A DNA stretch of 64,000 bases from Streptomyces sp. NBC_00271. GTDB taxonomy: Bacteria; Actinomycetota; Actinomycetes; Streptomycetales; Streptomycetaceae. Location: positions 9,362,001 to 9,426,000 of the forward strand of contig NZ_CP108070.1 of the NCBI RefSeq assembly GCF_036178845.1. The letters are read 5' to 3'. The notes beneath the pieces are model-generated. The model saw only the letters and a program-made list of their open reading frames with translations. It did no database searches and had not been told where the DNA came from. Both the position numbers and the translations under genes were made by a program. Positions 9,125-18,045 of this stretch are shown piece after piece; the first letter of the stretch is position 1; each line of letters opens with the position of its first letter.

Positions 9125-9601
9125 TCAGCAGCTGTTGACGAGGGACATCTGTTTGATGTCGTCGTACCAGCCGCGGTCGAAGGTGCCCTTCGCCGTCCAC
9201 ACGTACCGCTGGGTGTGGTCGGGCAGGTTCTTCACGAACTTGGTCGGGTTCGCCGGGTCCTGGATGGCGGCGTTGCGCAGAGCCGTAAGAACGGCTCCGT
9301 TCCCGTCCTTTAGTCGTGCTCGCATCAACCAGGCGTCGTTGTTGTCGCTGCTGGTGACCGTGGCCCGGAAGTAAGCCGTACCGTTCGGGTATACGGTCCA
9401 CCTCGCGCCCGAGAACATGGTGCAGTCGCCCTTGTGCAGGGTGTTCCACGTGAAGGTCTTCGAGGCCGCCGCACGGACCGTGGCGTGGGCCGTTCCCACA
9501 GTGGGGACCACGGCGCCGGCGGCCAAAGCGGCGGCGGCGACGGCGGTGGCCACGAGCTTGCAGGGCCGACGTTTCTCGCCGGTGCTCCAGTTGACGTTCA
9601 C
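9125..9601 (-). CDS. secreted DUF6294-type protein
   Basis: The product has 158 residues with a Sec signal peptide: a basic start KRRPCK, a hydrophobic core and a likely cut after AHA at about residue 40. The mature part contains FTWNTLHKGDCTMFSGARW, GTAYFRATVTSSDNNDAWL and a C-terminal Cys, matching DUF6294, a small beta-rich extracellular family of unknown function. Two Cys (GDC and the last residue) could form a disulfide. It is divergent from the LAL regulator starting at 9731, 130 bp away, which suggests that regulator controls it (inference). Confidence 0.75.
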   Translation of the reverse strand: MNVNWSTGEKRRPCKLVATAVAAAALAAGAVVPTVGTAHATVRAAASKTFTWNTLHKGDCTMFSGARWTVYPNGTAYFRATVTSSDNNDAWLMRARLKDGNGAVLTALRNAAIQDPANPTKFVKNLPDHTQRYVWTAKGTFDRGWYDDIKQMSLVNSC

Positions 9602-9730
9602 GGAATGTTCCTTTCATCACCGTTGGTGGGGGTGTTGGACCAGGATCACAGTGTCGGTACGGGCGGTCGCGAGTAGTTGGCTACTCGATTTGGGTTTCGG
9701 GATGGATGTCCTGGTTTGTAGGATCCTTGC

Positions 9731-12358
9731 GTGGGGTGGGAACTGGGATGGGAATGGCCGTTGACCGGCCGTACGGAAGAACTGCGGTTCATCGACAGGG
9801 CGGGGCGGAGCGGTCGTGGCACGCGTGGCGTGCTGCTCTCCGGAGCGGCTGGGGTGGGCAAGACCCGGCTCGCCCGGGAAGCCGTCGCCGCGGCCGTGCG
9901 ACGCGGGACCTTAACCAGATGGGCGACAGGCACGGCTTCAGCGAGGGCATTGCCGCTGGGGGCCTTCGCCACGTGGACGGAACCTGGCGGTGGGGACGCC
10001 TCCCTGACTCTTAACCGGACCATGGACGCGCTCCTCCACGGCGCGGGGCCGGCGGGAGCGGTGGTCGCGGTGGACGACGCGCACCTGCTCGACGACCTCT
10101 CCGCACTGCTGGTCCACCAGTTGGTGCTGCGGCAGGCGGCTGCGGTCGTGATCACGGTGCGGTCCGGCTGCCCGGCCCCGGACGCCGTGACAGCAGTGTG
10201 GAAGGATGGGTACCTGGAACGACTGGAAGTGCAGCCGTTGTCCAAACCGCAGACCGCCGCCGTGCTCGAAGCGGTTCTCGGCGGGCCCGTGGACCGCAGC
10301 TCCGCAAGCCGACTGTGGAAACTGACCCAGGGCAACGCTCTGCTCCTGCGGCATGTGGTCGAAAGCGAGCTGGAAGCGAGCAACCTGCGCTGTGTGCGGG
10401 GGACCTGGCGGTGGTCCGGGACGCCATCCGTCTCACCGGCGCTCGCGGACCTGGTCGCAACGCGCATGGGCGAACTCTCCGGCCCCGTACAGGACGTGGT
10501 GGATCTGCTCGCACTCAGCGAACCCATCGACATCGCGCTTCTCGCCCAACTGGCGGCCGTGGCCGCGATCGAGGAGGCCGAGGCGCGGGGGCTGGTGACA
10601 GTGCAACAGGCGGGAGACACCCTGTGGGCCGGACTCGCCCACCCCCTCTACGGCGAGGCACGCCGCGTGGCCCTCGGCGCTCTGCGCGCCCGCCGGCTGC
10701 GCGGCCGGATGGCGACGGCGCTGGCCGACCACCCCGGACACCACGGCGACAACACGCTGCGCCGGGCCGTGCTCGCCGTGGACTCGGACCTTCCGCCGGA
10801 TGCGGCGCTTTTCACCGAGGCGGCCGCACACGCCGCGCTGCTCATGGACATGTCGCTGGTCGAACGGCTGGCCAGGGCAGCGGTCGCCGCCGGCGCCGGT
10901 TTCAAGGCACAGCTGCTGGTCACAACCGCCCTCGCCGCGACCAACCGCCACGAGGACATCGAGGACGAGCTGGCCGTCCTCACCGCCATGGCTACCACGG
11001 ATGCCGAACTCGTACGGGCGACCCTCGTCAGGGTGCCCGCTCTGGCGTACGTGACGAGCGGACCTGCCGAGGCGGAAGCCGTGCTGGACGACGCGGAGTC
11101 ACGCGTCGAGCAGGAAGGCTACAGGTTCCAGTTGACCGCGCTGCGCGCCTACACCGAAGCGACACAGGGCCGTCCGGCTCGCGCCCTCGAGTGCGCCACC
11201 ACCGCATTGGACGCGCAGGACCTGCCAGTCGAGCCGGTCATCCTGGCCTCGGTCGGGCTGGTGATCGCTCTAGGAGTGACGGGCCGCACCGACGAGATCG
11301 CCCCGGCCGCCGCCCGCGGCCATGAGGCAGCCGCTCGATCCAGTCAACTCGGCTTCTTGCGTACCCCGTTGACTATGGCCCAAGCGACGGGGCTGCGCCT
11401 GGCGGGTTACCTGAGGGACGCGGAGGACCTCGTGGCCAGGTTCCGGGAAGAGGCCAAGGACCAGGAGTTCGGCAACGAACTCAGCAGCTTCATCATGGGC
11501 GATATCGAACTCGCTCGGGGCCGCGTGGCCGACGCCACGCATCGGCTCCGGGAGGCCCTCATGGGCCTGCGGGAACACGGCAACGCCGGCGGGTTCGTGT
11601 ACTTCTGCCTGCTGTCGCTGACCCGCTCCCTGGCCCTTGCCGGTGACCTGCCGGGCGCTCGGAACTCCTTGACCGAGCTGGAGGCTGAGCGGAGCCCATC
11701 GCTCGCCGTCTTTGATCCCGAACTCGCCCTCGTACGGGCGTGGGTGACCAGCCTCGAGGGGGCGCTCAGCAATGCAATCAAACTGGCCCACGAGGGAGCC
11801 GACAGCGCGGCCCGGCGCGGCCAGTACGCGCACGAGGTACTGGCCCTGCAGACCGCGGTCTGTCTGGGGGACGCCTCGGTCGCCGGGCGGCTGGCCGAGC
11901 TGACCAGCCTGGTCGACGGTCCGCGAGTGTGGGCGGCCGCCGCCCATGCGGCGGCGCTGAGCACCGGAGACGGCAAGGGGCTGCGCGCCGCCTCGGCCCA
12001 ATGGGAGGAAACGGGCGACCTGTTGTCTGCCGCAGATGCCGCCGCACAGTCCGCGAGCACGCATCTGCGCCGCGGAGAGCGAGCCCAGGCCCATGCCGCG
12101 GCAGCCCGGGCCCACCGGCTTGCTCAGACGTGCCAGGGGGTCCGCACGCCCGCGCTGCTGGAGGCGGCCCGACCCGTGCCACTGACCCGGCGGGAACGTG
12201 AAATAGCAGTTCTCGCGGCCCGGGGCCTGACCAATCAACAGATCGCCGATCGGTTGATCGTCTCCGTACGAACGGTTGAAGGCCACCTCTACCGGATCGG
12301 CAACAAGCTCGGCATCACCAACAGGAGGGAGCTGGCCGCACTGCTCCTGGACAGCTGA
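9731..12358 (+). CDS. large ATP-binding LuxR-family regulator (LAL)
   Basis: The 875-residue protein has an N-terminal P-loop GAAGVGKT at about 38-45, a Walker B-like VVAVDDAHLL near 111-120, a long helical TPR-like middle, and a C-terminal LuxR helix-turn-helix at about 815-870 (LTRREREIAVLAARGLTNQQ, then SVRTVEGHL). This is the LAL architecture; such proteins activate transcription of pathway genes, often specialised metabolism, in an ATP-dependent way. The start is GTG 9731. A TAGGAT sequence 7-12 bases upstream resembles a -10 box and would make the mRNA almost leaderless. The divergent DUF6294 gene is the natural candidate target. Confidence 0.9.
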   Translation: MGWELGWEWPLTGRTEELRFIDRAGRSGRGTRGVLLSGAAGVGKTRLAREAVAAAVRRGTLTRWATGTASARALPLGAFATWTEPGGGDASLTLNRTMDALLHGAGPAGAVVAVDDAHLLDDLSALLVHQLVLRQAAAVVITVRSGCPAPDAVTAVWKDGYLERLEVQPLSKPQTAAVLEAVLGGPVDRSSASRLWKLTQGNALLLRHVVESELEASNLRCVRGTWRWSGTPSVSPALADLVATRMGELSGPVQDVVDLLALSEPIDIALLAQLAAVAAIEEAEARGLVTVQQAGDTLWAGLAHPLYGEARRVALGALRARRLRGRMATALADHPGHHGDNTLRRAVLAVDSDLPPDAALFTEAAAHAALLMDMSLVERLARAAVAAGAGFKAQLLVTTALAATNRHEDIEDELAVLTAMATTDAELVRATLVRVPALAYVTSGPAEAEAVLDDAESRVEQEGYRFQLTALRAYTEATQGRPARALECATTALDAQDLPVEPVILASVGLVIALGVTGRTDEIAPAAARGHEAAARSSQLGFLRTPLTMAQATGLRLAGYLRDAEDLVARFREEAKDQEFGNELSSFIMGDIELARGRVADATHRLREALMGLREHGNAGGFVYFCLLSLTRSLALAGDLPGARNSLTELEAERSPSLAVFDPELALVRAWVTSLEGALSNAIKLAHEGADSAARRGQYAHEVLALQTAVCLGDASVAGRLAELTSLVDGPRVWAAAAHAAALSTGDGKGLRAASAQWEETGDLLSAADAAAQSASTHLRRGERAQAHAAAARAHRLAQTCQGVRTPALLEAARPVPLTRREREIAVLAARGLTNQQIADRLIVSVRTVEGHLYRIGNKLGITNRRELAALLLDS

Positions 12359-12434
12359 TTCCGCACTCTCAGCTTGACGTCTAACGTCGCAGGTCACCCG
12401 AGCTGCTGATCTGCGGCTCTTTCCGAGACCTGAC

Positions 12435-12638
12435 TCAACACGCTGACTTGCCAAGGAAGACAAAAGCGGCCGGGTAGGCGTCGTCGCCCGGCCCTCCGAT
12501 GCCGGTGATGTATAGGCCGCTGTAGGCGAGGAAGCCGTGCTCCTTGGCGTCCTCGCCGGGGCTCCAGATCTGTTCGGCGGGGTGCGTGGTGCCGTCGGCA
12601 GCCTCGGTGGTCTCGATCTCGAACAGGGCTGCGGTCAC
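12435..12638 (-). CDS. small hypothetical protein, third gene of a coupled trio
   Basis: The 67-residue product starts from GTG 12638, inside a 4-base GTGA overlap with the preceding gene. It contains GLYITGIGGPGDDAYPAAF and no Cys cluster or membrane helix. The overlap and strong third-position GC make it a real gene. With the next two genes it forms a compact minus-strand operon of unknown function. Confidence 0.65.
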   Translation of the reverse strand: MTAALFEIETTEAADGTTHPAEQIWSPGEDAKEHGFLAYSGLYITGIGGPGDDAYPAAFVFLGKSAC

Positions 12639-13303
12639 GTCGACACCTCCCGGGCGATCGCGGCCGCCAGGAGCACGGCGGCGTCGGTCGCGTACGGGTC
12701 GTCGTAGCGTTCGTGGTCGCTGACGTCGAACGGCGCCGCCTTCGCGGTGACCGTGAACCCCGGGACGACGGTGGCCGCCTTGCCCGCCAACTCGGTGTTG
12801 AGGCGGTCGGCGTCGCGGCCGGCGAGCCAGGTCTGGAAGTAGGGACCGAGGCGGAGCAGCGTGTACCCGGTGCCGTCGCTGCGGCGTGCTTCCACGTGGA
12901 CGCCGTAGTTCGCCGGGGCCATGCCGACGTCGTCGGGGAGGTCCAGGCCTGCCGCGGCGTGGGTGCGCGGCTCGTAGGCCGGCTTCCACGCACCGAGGAT
13001 CTTGTCCGTCTCGCAGCGCAGCCAGCCCAGCTTCCGGTAGCGGGCGCCGTAGGGCGTGTACGAGCCGCCGGGGTGTTGCAGGGCCACGGCGATGATGTCG
13101 GGCCCGTGGTCGTCGCCCGGGCGCGGGTGGGCACGCTCTACGAACGGGCCGACCCGGACGGCGAGGTCCTGGCACTGGCCGGGGGTCCAGGGCCCCGGGT
13201 CGCGCAGGGCGGCGAGCATCGCGCGGAACTGGTCGACGGCGGCCTGGTCCTCGGGGCTGAGGGCGCCGGGCGCGTGGCCGCAGCGGCGGAAGAGACGCTT
13301 CAT
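12635..13303 (-). CDS. hypothetical protein, middle gene of trio
   Basis: The product has 222 residues beginning MKRLFRRCGHAPG, with no signal peptide or membrane segment. Segments such as GDDHGPDIIAVALQH and DGTGYTLLRLGPYFQTW are typical of soluble globular proteins. The ribosome-binding site GGAGG lies 7 bases before the ATG. A broken second copy of its first 27 or so codons lies at 19172-19252, so the family has been duplicated or imported twice here. No function recognised. Confidence 0.7.
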   Translation of the reverse strand: MKRLFRRCGHAPGALSPEDQAAVDQFRAMLAALRDPGPWTPGQCQDLAVRVGPFVERAHPRPGDDHGPDIIAVALQHPGGSYTPYGARYRKLGWLRCETDKILGAWKPAYEPRTHAAAGLDLPDDVGMAPANYGVHVEARRSDGTGYTLLRLGPYFQTWLAGRDADRLNTELAGKAATVVPGFTVTAKAAPFDVSDHERYDDPYATDAAVLLAAAIAREVST

Positions 13304-13482
13304 CGGGTGGCCTCCTGCATGGGGCTGGTGTGGGCGGCGCCGTTGGCGGGCGTCTTGAGCACGCGCGGCAAGTGGACGTGGAGGTGCTCGACTTCGACCT
13401 CGCGGCCTCGGTCACGGAGCTCGCGGGCAAGGATTTCGGTGAGGCTGCTTGCACGGTGCCGGCCTCCTGTTCTCTCGCCCAT
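13300..13482 (-). CDS. small hypothetical protein, first gene of trio
   Basis: Sixty residues from ATG 13482, with the core LARELRDRGREVEVEHLHVH followed by PRVLKT. Its stop overlaps the next start in an ATGA, implying translational coupling. A near-identical but start-less copy exists at 19250-19425. The conservation of this frame between copies, with mainly synonymous change, supports that it is translated. Function unknown. Confidence 0.65.
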   Translation of the reverse strand: MGERTGGRHRASSLTEILARELRDRGREVEVEHLHVHLPRVLKTPANGAAHTSPMQEATR

Positions 13483-13622
13483 TGCGAGTTGTTGCTTCCA
13501 GCCGGCCAATGGACATGTAGCGCCCAGCGTGGGGCACGGAGCGCCACCCACCTTCTGTCACCCTAGAAATCCAAGGATTTCCAAGCCTTGCTAGGAGTAT
13601 CCGGGGTGGCTAACCTGACGGC

Positions 13623-14114
13623 ATGACAGACACCGCGACCACCAACCGCTGCTACTGCGGCTGCCAGACCTCCATCGGCTACGGACGCACATTCGCCGCC
13701 GGTCATGACAAGATCGCCGAAGCCGCCTACCTCGCCGTCCACCACAACGGCTCCGTCGCCGAACTCCTCAAGAGCCAGGGCTACGGCCCCGACAACCCCG
13801 TCACCGACGCAGCCGTCGAAGCGGGCGCCTGGAAGAAGTGCGACCACTGCGACTACAAGGGCGCCCCTGAAAGCATCCGCAACCACATGGCCAAGGTGCA
13901 GAAGGCTGAGAACACCCAGCGAGAGTCCCTGGAGAAGTCCGTTCGCGCGCTCGGCGGAACCTGGGACCCGAGCCGCGGAATGCAGACCCTGCGGGACGCC
14001 GGTTACCACCCCTCCGAGAAGTACATCCGAGAGGTGTACCGACGACTGGCGGACAGTGGCCTGCTGGAGAAGGTGGATGAGCACCGGGCCATCTACTTCG
14101 TCATCGAGAAGTAG
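13623..14114 (+). CDS. hypothetical zinc-finger-like protein
   Basis: The 163-residue protein starts with CYCGCQTSIGYGRTFAAGHD (about 10-29), a Cys-rich motif followed by a GH..KI element seen at the N-termini of several phage and mobile-element proteins. A second cluster CDHCDYKG...H at about 78-95 looks like a C2H2-type zinc finger. The rest is helical, ending in a winged-helix-like region. DNA or RNA binding is plausible (inference). A large hairpin follows directly. Confidence 0.65.
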   Translation: MTDTATTNRCYCGCQTSIGYGRTFAAGHDKIAEAAYLAVHHNGSVAELLKSQGYGPDNPVTDAAVEAGAWKKCDHCDYKGAPESIRNHMAKVQKAENTQRESLEKSVRALGGTWDPSRGMQTLRDAGYHPSEKYIREVYRRLADSGLLEKVDEHRAIYFVIEK

Positions 14115-14123
14115 GGCCAGCGA

Positions 14124-14197
14124 GTGGGCCTTGTGCTCGTGAAGCTCCGGCCAGGAAACGTGTCCCCTGGCCGGAACTTCACGAGCACAAGGCCCAC
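14124..14197. terminator. 32-bp near-perfect hairpin
   Basis: Positions 14124-14155 pair with 14166-14197 with a single mismatch in 32, around a 10-base loop AAACGTGTCC. It lies 10 bases after the preceding stop codon, so it would terminate transcription, but the arm is unusually long for a simple terminator. Both it and the DNA after 15,655 carry CACCGTTGCGTTA immediately beside it. Confidence 0.7.
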
Positions 14198-14411
14198 ACC
14201 GTTGCGTTAACGCTGTGATCTGCGGGGCAAGGGGGTTGGGCGAGGCAATGAGGTCACGGTAGCCCGGCCGGTCACGCGCGCTGTGGCACCAGCCGGGAGC
14301 CGAGCGATTCGACCCGAGGACAGCCGAAGCGTCAGTCAGTGGGCGGGTCAGACCCCCGAGCGGTGCCAGGTCCCAGTCTCAATGTCGGTGGGGGATGTCA
14401 TCCTCGGCTCC

Positions 14412-15626
14412 ATGGATCACTCTGCGCGGATCACCGCGTTCACAGGTCTCGTCGGGCCGCCGCCCGGCCCGGCGCCCGCCGTCGACTGGGCGGCGGTCGA
14501 GGGCTGGCTCGGCACCCCGCTGCCCGGTGATTACAAGGCGCTCGTGTCGGCGTACGGTGCGGCCGAGATAGGCGGCCCGGGTGCGGCGATCCGGCTGCAC
14601 CCCCCGTGCGTCAGCACCGACGGCCGCTTCGAGTACGCAGCATGGATCGTCGAGACGCACCGGCACTCGGCGATCCGGCCCGGCATGTTCACCGCGCGTC
14701 GGCGCCCCTTCCTGCCCGAGGAGGGCGGCCTGCTCGCCTTCGCCACGACGAGGAGCGGCGACCACCTCTTCTGGAACACGGGCGCGTCGGACGACCCCGA
14801 CGAGTGGCCGGTCACGCTCATGACCACGAATGTGGCAGTCGGGGTGAGCGAGCCCTGGGTGGACTACGAAGTCCCGTTCTTGGAGCTGCTGTTCACGCTG
14901 CTGCGCACCGGCGTGCCGCACCCGGGCGAGCCCGGCGGGCTGCTGGGCCCGCTGTCCTCACAGATACGGGTCTGGCCGCCGCTGGCCGGGGCCGCACCCT
15001 GGTCGCCACCGCCTGCGGGCACCGCCGTGGACGCGCGGCAGCACGCGGCGCTCACCGAGGGCTCGGGCCTCGACGCCGTCATGGCGCTGGTTCCACCGCC
15101 CCTGGAGCCGTACCTGGGCGAGGGCACATGGGAGCAGGTCTTCGAGCGGCTCGGCACCCGGCTGCCGCCGGACTTCGTGGCGCTCGCGGAGCGGTACGGG
15201 GCGGGCAACTGGAGCTGGTGGCTGGACATGAGCGCCCCACTGTCCCTGGACCGGCCACGGGAGCAGGGGCTCGCGGCCACCGTCGAGGGCATGCTTGACG
15301 GATACCGCCAACTGCGCGCCGCCCATCCCCAGTACTACCCGATGCCCGCGTGGCCCGAGCCCGGCGGCTTCCTGCCGTTCGCGTCGACGATCGACGGGGA
15401 CCAGATCGGCTGGTGCGCGGACGGCCCGCCCGAGACATGGCGCGTAGCCGTCAACCCACGCCACTGCGACCAAGGACCGCCCCTGCCAGGCGACTTCACG
15501 GCAACCCTGCTCACGTGGTTGCGCGGCGGCCCCGCCGAATCCGGCTTCCCCGGTCTGACCGGCCGGGACCTGCATCCGCTGGACGTCATGTTCTTCGAAC
15601 CGTTCGGGCCGGGCGCGCCGTTGTGA
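14412..15626 (+). CDS. tandem SMI1/KNR4 (SUKH) protein
   Basis: The product has 404 residues from ATG 14412. Two copies of the SUKH fold are visible: the first around VEGWLGTPLPGDYKALVSAYG (shared core PxDYK) with GGLLAFATTRSGDHLFW; the second around FERLGTRLPPDFVALAERYG with GGFLPFASTIDGDQIGW. SUKH proteins are frequently immunity proteins against secreted nuclease toxins. Here the nearest toxin is the RNase A-like gene about 0.8-2.4 kb downstream. Two fused domains suggest a multi-target immunity or sensor role (inference). In-frame upstream starts exist but have weak ribosome-binding sites. Confidence 0.8.
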   Translation: MDHSARITAFTGLVGPPPGPAPAVDWAAVEGWLGTPLPGDYKALVSAYGAAEIGGPGAAIRLHPPCVSTDGRFEYAAWIVETHRHSAIRPGMFTARRRPFLPEEGGLLAFATTRSGDHLFWNTGASDDPDEWPVTLMTTNVAVGVSEPWVDYEVPFLELLFTLLRTGVPHPGEPGGLLGPLSSQIRVWPPLAGAAPWSPPPAGTAVDARQHAALTEGSGLDAVMALVPPPLEPYLGEGTWEQVFERLGTRLPPDFVALAERYGAGNWSWWLDMSAPLSLDRPREQGLAATVEGMLDGYRQLRAAHPQYYPMPAWPEPGGFLPFASTIDGDQIGWCADGPPETWRVAVNPRHCDQGPPLPGDFTATLLTWLRGGPAESGFPGLTGRDLHPLDVMFFEPFGPGAPL

Positions 15627-15804
15627 AGGCCCCTCGTCACCACGGGCTGGGGCCTCAGCACCGTTGCGTTAGGGCCATTAGCGGCTTTTGAGGCCGTGGG
15701 CGAAGAACGCGACGGTGGTGCGGACGGTGTAGTTCTGGGCCAGACACACCCGTGTTGAGCACAAGGCCGTCAAGCGATCACCGTTCATCTGCCGTTCCCG
15801 CGCA

Positions 15805-16212
15805 TCAGGTGATGCTGGTGGGGAGGCTCCGGACGGGACTGCGCTGGGTGTTGTTGTCGGTGCGCCGGTCCAGCTCGGCCCGGAGTTCATGGATGACCTG
15901 GGCATAGACGGCGACGCGCTCGCGAAGCCGGCCGTTGTCCTCCCGCAGGGCCTGGGCGACGGCTTCGGCGTCGATGGCGCGGGCGTGCAGATGCTGGAAC
16001 GCGGGTGGGATGCCGTTCGCTTCGGACTTTCGGCGGACGAATTCTTCTTTGAGGTCGACGTGCTTGTGCGTGAGGACCCAGCGCTTGACGCCTGCCTCGG
16101 CAGCGAGTTGCAGCGTGGTGAGTGCCCCGGTGGACCGGGTTGGACGGCCGTCGAGGAGCCGTTGGATCGTTGCGGTGATGGCGTCGCGTTCGTCGTCGTG
16201 GTCAGTGGCCAT
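15805..16212 (-). CDS. DUF6262/TnpC-like accessory protein of a Tn554-type module
   Basis: The 135-residue protein has an N-terminal segment with LTTLQLAAEAGVKRWVL, resembling the HTH-like motif of TnpC/DUF6262 proteins, and a C-terminal coiled coil (ALREDNGRLRERVAVYAQVI). In Tn554-like elements this gene follows two tyrosine recombinase genes, and its start overlaps the end of the second. Here its ATG 16212 lies 11 bases inside the remnant of such a recombinase, exactly that layout. The rest of the module is lost. Confidence 0.6.
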   Translation of the reverse strand: MATDHDDERDAITATIQRLLDGRPTRSTGALTTLQLAAEAGVKRWVLTHKHVDLKEEFVRRKSEANGIPPAFQHLHARAIDAEAVAQALREDNGRLRERVAVYAQVIHELRAELDRRTDNNTQRSPVRSLPTSIT

Positions 16213-16425
16213 CGTGCGGTTCTCCGGTCGAGTCGTGGGCGGTGACGATGCGTTCCAGGCGGTCGAGTTCGTGCTGTTCGCGGGCGTGGCGAAAGGCGGG
16301 AGCCAGCGGGTCGTCGACGAGCGGTCGTAGCCGCTCGATCTGGACGATGACGTGTTCGATGTCGCGATCGGTCCGCGCGATGTTGACGCAGTTCGGGCGG
16401 CAGTCGTCGAGGTCGGGGGTGCGGC
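16202..16425 (-). pseudogene. tyrosine recombinase, C-terminal fragment
   Basis: The minus-strand frame reads DLDDCRPNCVNIARTDRDIE then a helical IERLRPLVDDPLAPAF and HELDRLERIVTAHD, resembling the C-terminal tails of Tn554-type tyrosine recombinases (Cys pair followed by a helical tail). Above about 16425 the same frame is antisense to the toxin gene, so the catalytic domain was removed at the junction. Assignment rests mainly on the layout with the following accessory gene. Confidence 0.5.
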
Positions 16426-18043
16426 GGGTGCCGTCTTCCTCGCTGAGGAAGCTCAGGACGCGGCCGATCGGGCCGAGAAGGCGGGCAAGGCCAAGCAGAT
16501 CGACGACGGAACCATCACCGACGAGCGCGGCTCCATCGGCAACGTCTTCTACGTCGTCGACCACATCGAGAAGATCGGCGAGCCGGAGGTCGTCACCAAG
16601 TCGGGCGGCTGCGACCACTGGTGGGACCACCTCGCCTACCGGGGCAACTGCACGATCACCTCGAAGATCCGGTATAAGGCCGTTCTCAGCCTGTACCTGT
16701 GCGCCGCCGAGGGCATCGACCCGCAGAAGCTCATGTGCCCGACCGATGCCACGACGTATCTGGGCGAGGTCAAGACCGACGAACTGTCCCAGGAGTTCAC
16801 GCACACCATCACGATCGCCGAGTGGCAGGACGGCGTCGATCCCATCGACATCCTCTTCGGCAGCTGGATCAAGTGCGCCCAGAAGTTCACCTCCGGCTTC
16901 GAGAGCGGCAGCTGGGGCGGCTGCGCCTGGGCGTCCCTGGACGTCGCGAGCCTCTTCGCGGGCAAGATCATCCGACCCATCGCGGAAGCGCTGCGCGCCG
17001 TGGACGCCGCGTTCGCCACCGGCATCGGAGTCCGGGACGCGTTCAAAGCGCTCAAGGCCATCGACGGCATAGACACGGCGGCGGTCGCCGCGATCGAGAG
17101 GGAGGTCGAACTCTATGAGGACCTGACGACCGCGTGCACCAGGAACAGTTTCCCTGGCGAGACCCAGGTCCTCATGGGGGACGGAAGCCACAAGGCGATC
17201 CGCGACATACGCCTCGGTGACCTGGTCCGCGCGACAGACCCGGAGACCGGCCGGCCGTCGGTCCGGCGGGTGACCGACACCCTGCGGCACAACACCCGGC
17301 GGCTCGTCGACATCACGGTGGCCGACGGGAGACTGTCCAGCACGCCTGGCCACCGGTTCTTCGTCGAGGGCCGTGGCTGGACCCTGGTCTCCGCCCTGCA
17401 CATGGGCGACAGCCTGCGCACGCCGGACGGGACGTTCCGCACCGTCACGGCCGTCAAGGACCGGGCCGGCCTGACACCCCAGGACGTCTTCGACCTGACG
17501 GTCGACGGCATCCACACGTTCTACGTCAGCACCGAAGGCGCCCACCCGCAGAGCGTCCTCGTCCACAACTGCGAGGACATCGTCGCCGACGAGGACATCG
17601 AAGGGGCTCACACGATCAGCGAGCACGTGAACAAGACCGACGCCCAGATGGAGGCGAAGGCTCTCGACCCGAGGACCACAGGGGGTGTGGCCACCCGTTG
17701 GTTCAATACCGACATCGCCCGGGACGCCGTCAACAAGGCCATGACACAGTGGCTCGAGCGCAGCCCGAAGCACCTGAAGGAGCTCACCGATTGGGAGACC
17801 GAGCAGGCGCAGAGGATGGGGCGCAAGCTGCCCACGAAGCTCAAGACGATCCGCTGGCAAGTCAGGGACATCGAGACCGGGGGCAAACCACTGGGCCACA
17901 AGTGGGTGAAGACCGGCGAAACTGCCCAGAAGAGCGAAGTCACGTCCAAGTGGGTCATCGTGCAGCTGAAGTACATCGGTAAGAAGGTCGCTCAGCACCG
18001 GCAGGGCAAGTGGGTCGTGTACACCTCCTATCTGGAGGGCTGA
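16424..18043 (+). CDS. polymorphic toxin, 5'-truncated: Hint plus RNase A-like domain
   Basis: This is the C-terminal part of a large secreted toxin. After a linker (EEAQDAADRAEKAGKAK) comes a Hint self-cleaving domain at about 17141-17573, from NSFPGETQVLMGDGSHKAI to the canonical SVLVHNC end. It releases the tip toxin that follows: EGAHTISEHVNKTDAQMEAK, a central ATRWFNTD helix and a C-terminal KWVVYTSYLEG, matching the bacterial CdiA-CT RNase A-like fold, in which the first His and late basic/hydroxyl residues act in RNA cleavage. The delivery and RHS-like N-terminus is missing: frame homology ends at about 16424 against the recombinase remnant. An open frame exists back to 16352, so it might still be expressed. 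Confidence 0.8.
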   Translation, partial: AGAVFLAEEAQDAADRAEKAGKAKQIDDGTITDERGSIGNVFYVVDHIEKIGEPEVVTKSGGCDHWWDHLAYRGNCTITSKIRYKAVLSLYLCAAEGIDPQKLMCPTDATTYLGEVKTDELSQEFTHTITIAEWQDGVDPIDILFGSWIKCAQKFTSGFESGSWGGCAWASLDVASLFAGKIIRPIAEALRAVDAAFATGIGVRDAFKALKAIDGIDTAAVAAIEREVELYEDLTTACTRNSFPGETQVLMGDGSHKAIRDIRLGDLVRATDPETGRPSVRRVTDTLRHNTRRLVDITVADGRLSSTPGHRFFVEGRGWTLVSALHMGDSLRTPDGTFRTVTAVKDRAGLTPQDVFDLTVDGIHTFYVSTEGAHPQSVLVHNCEDIVADEDIEGAHTISEHVNKTDAQMEAKALDPRTTGGVATRWFNTDIARDAVNKAMTQWLERSPKHLKELTDWETEQAQRMGRKLPTKLKTIRWQVRDIETGGKPLGHKWVKTGETAQKSEVTSKWVIVQLKYIGKKVAQHRQGKWVVYTSYLEG

Positions 18044-18045
18044 CG

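Noticed and set aside
15678..15905. Minus-strand ORF ending AFFAHGLKSR
   Set aside because: It may be the tail of some transposase, but the segment is too short to assign and the remainder overlaps the accessory gene at 15805.
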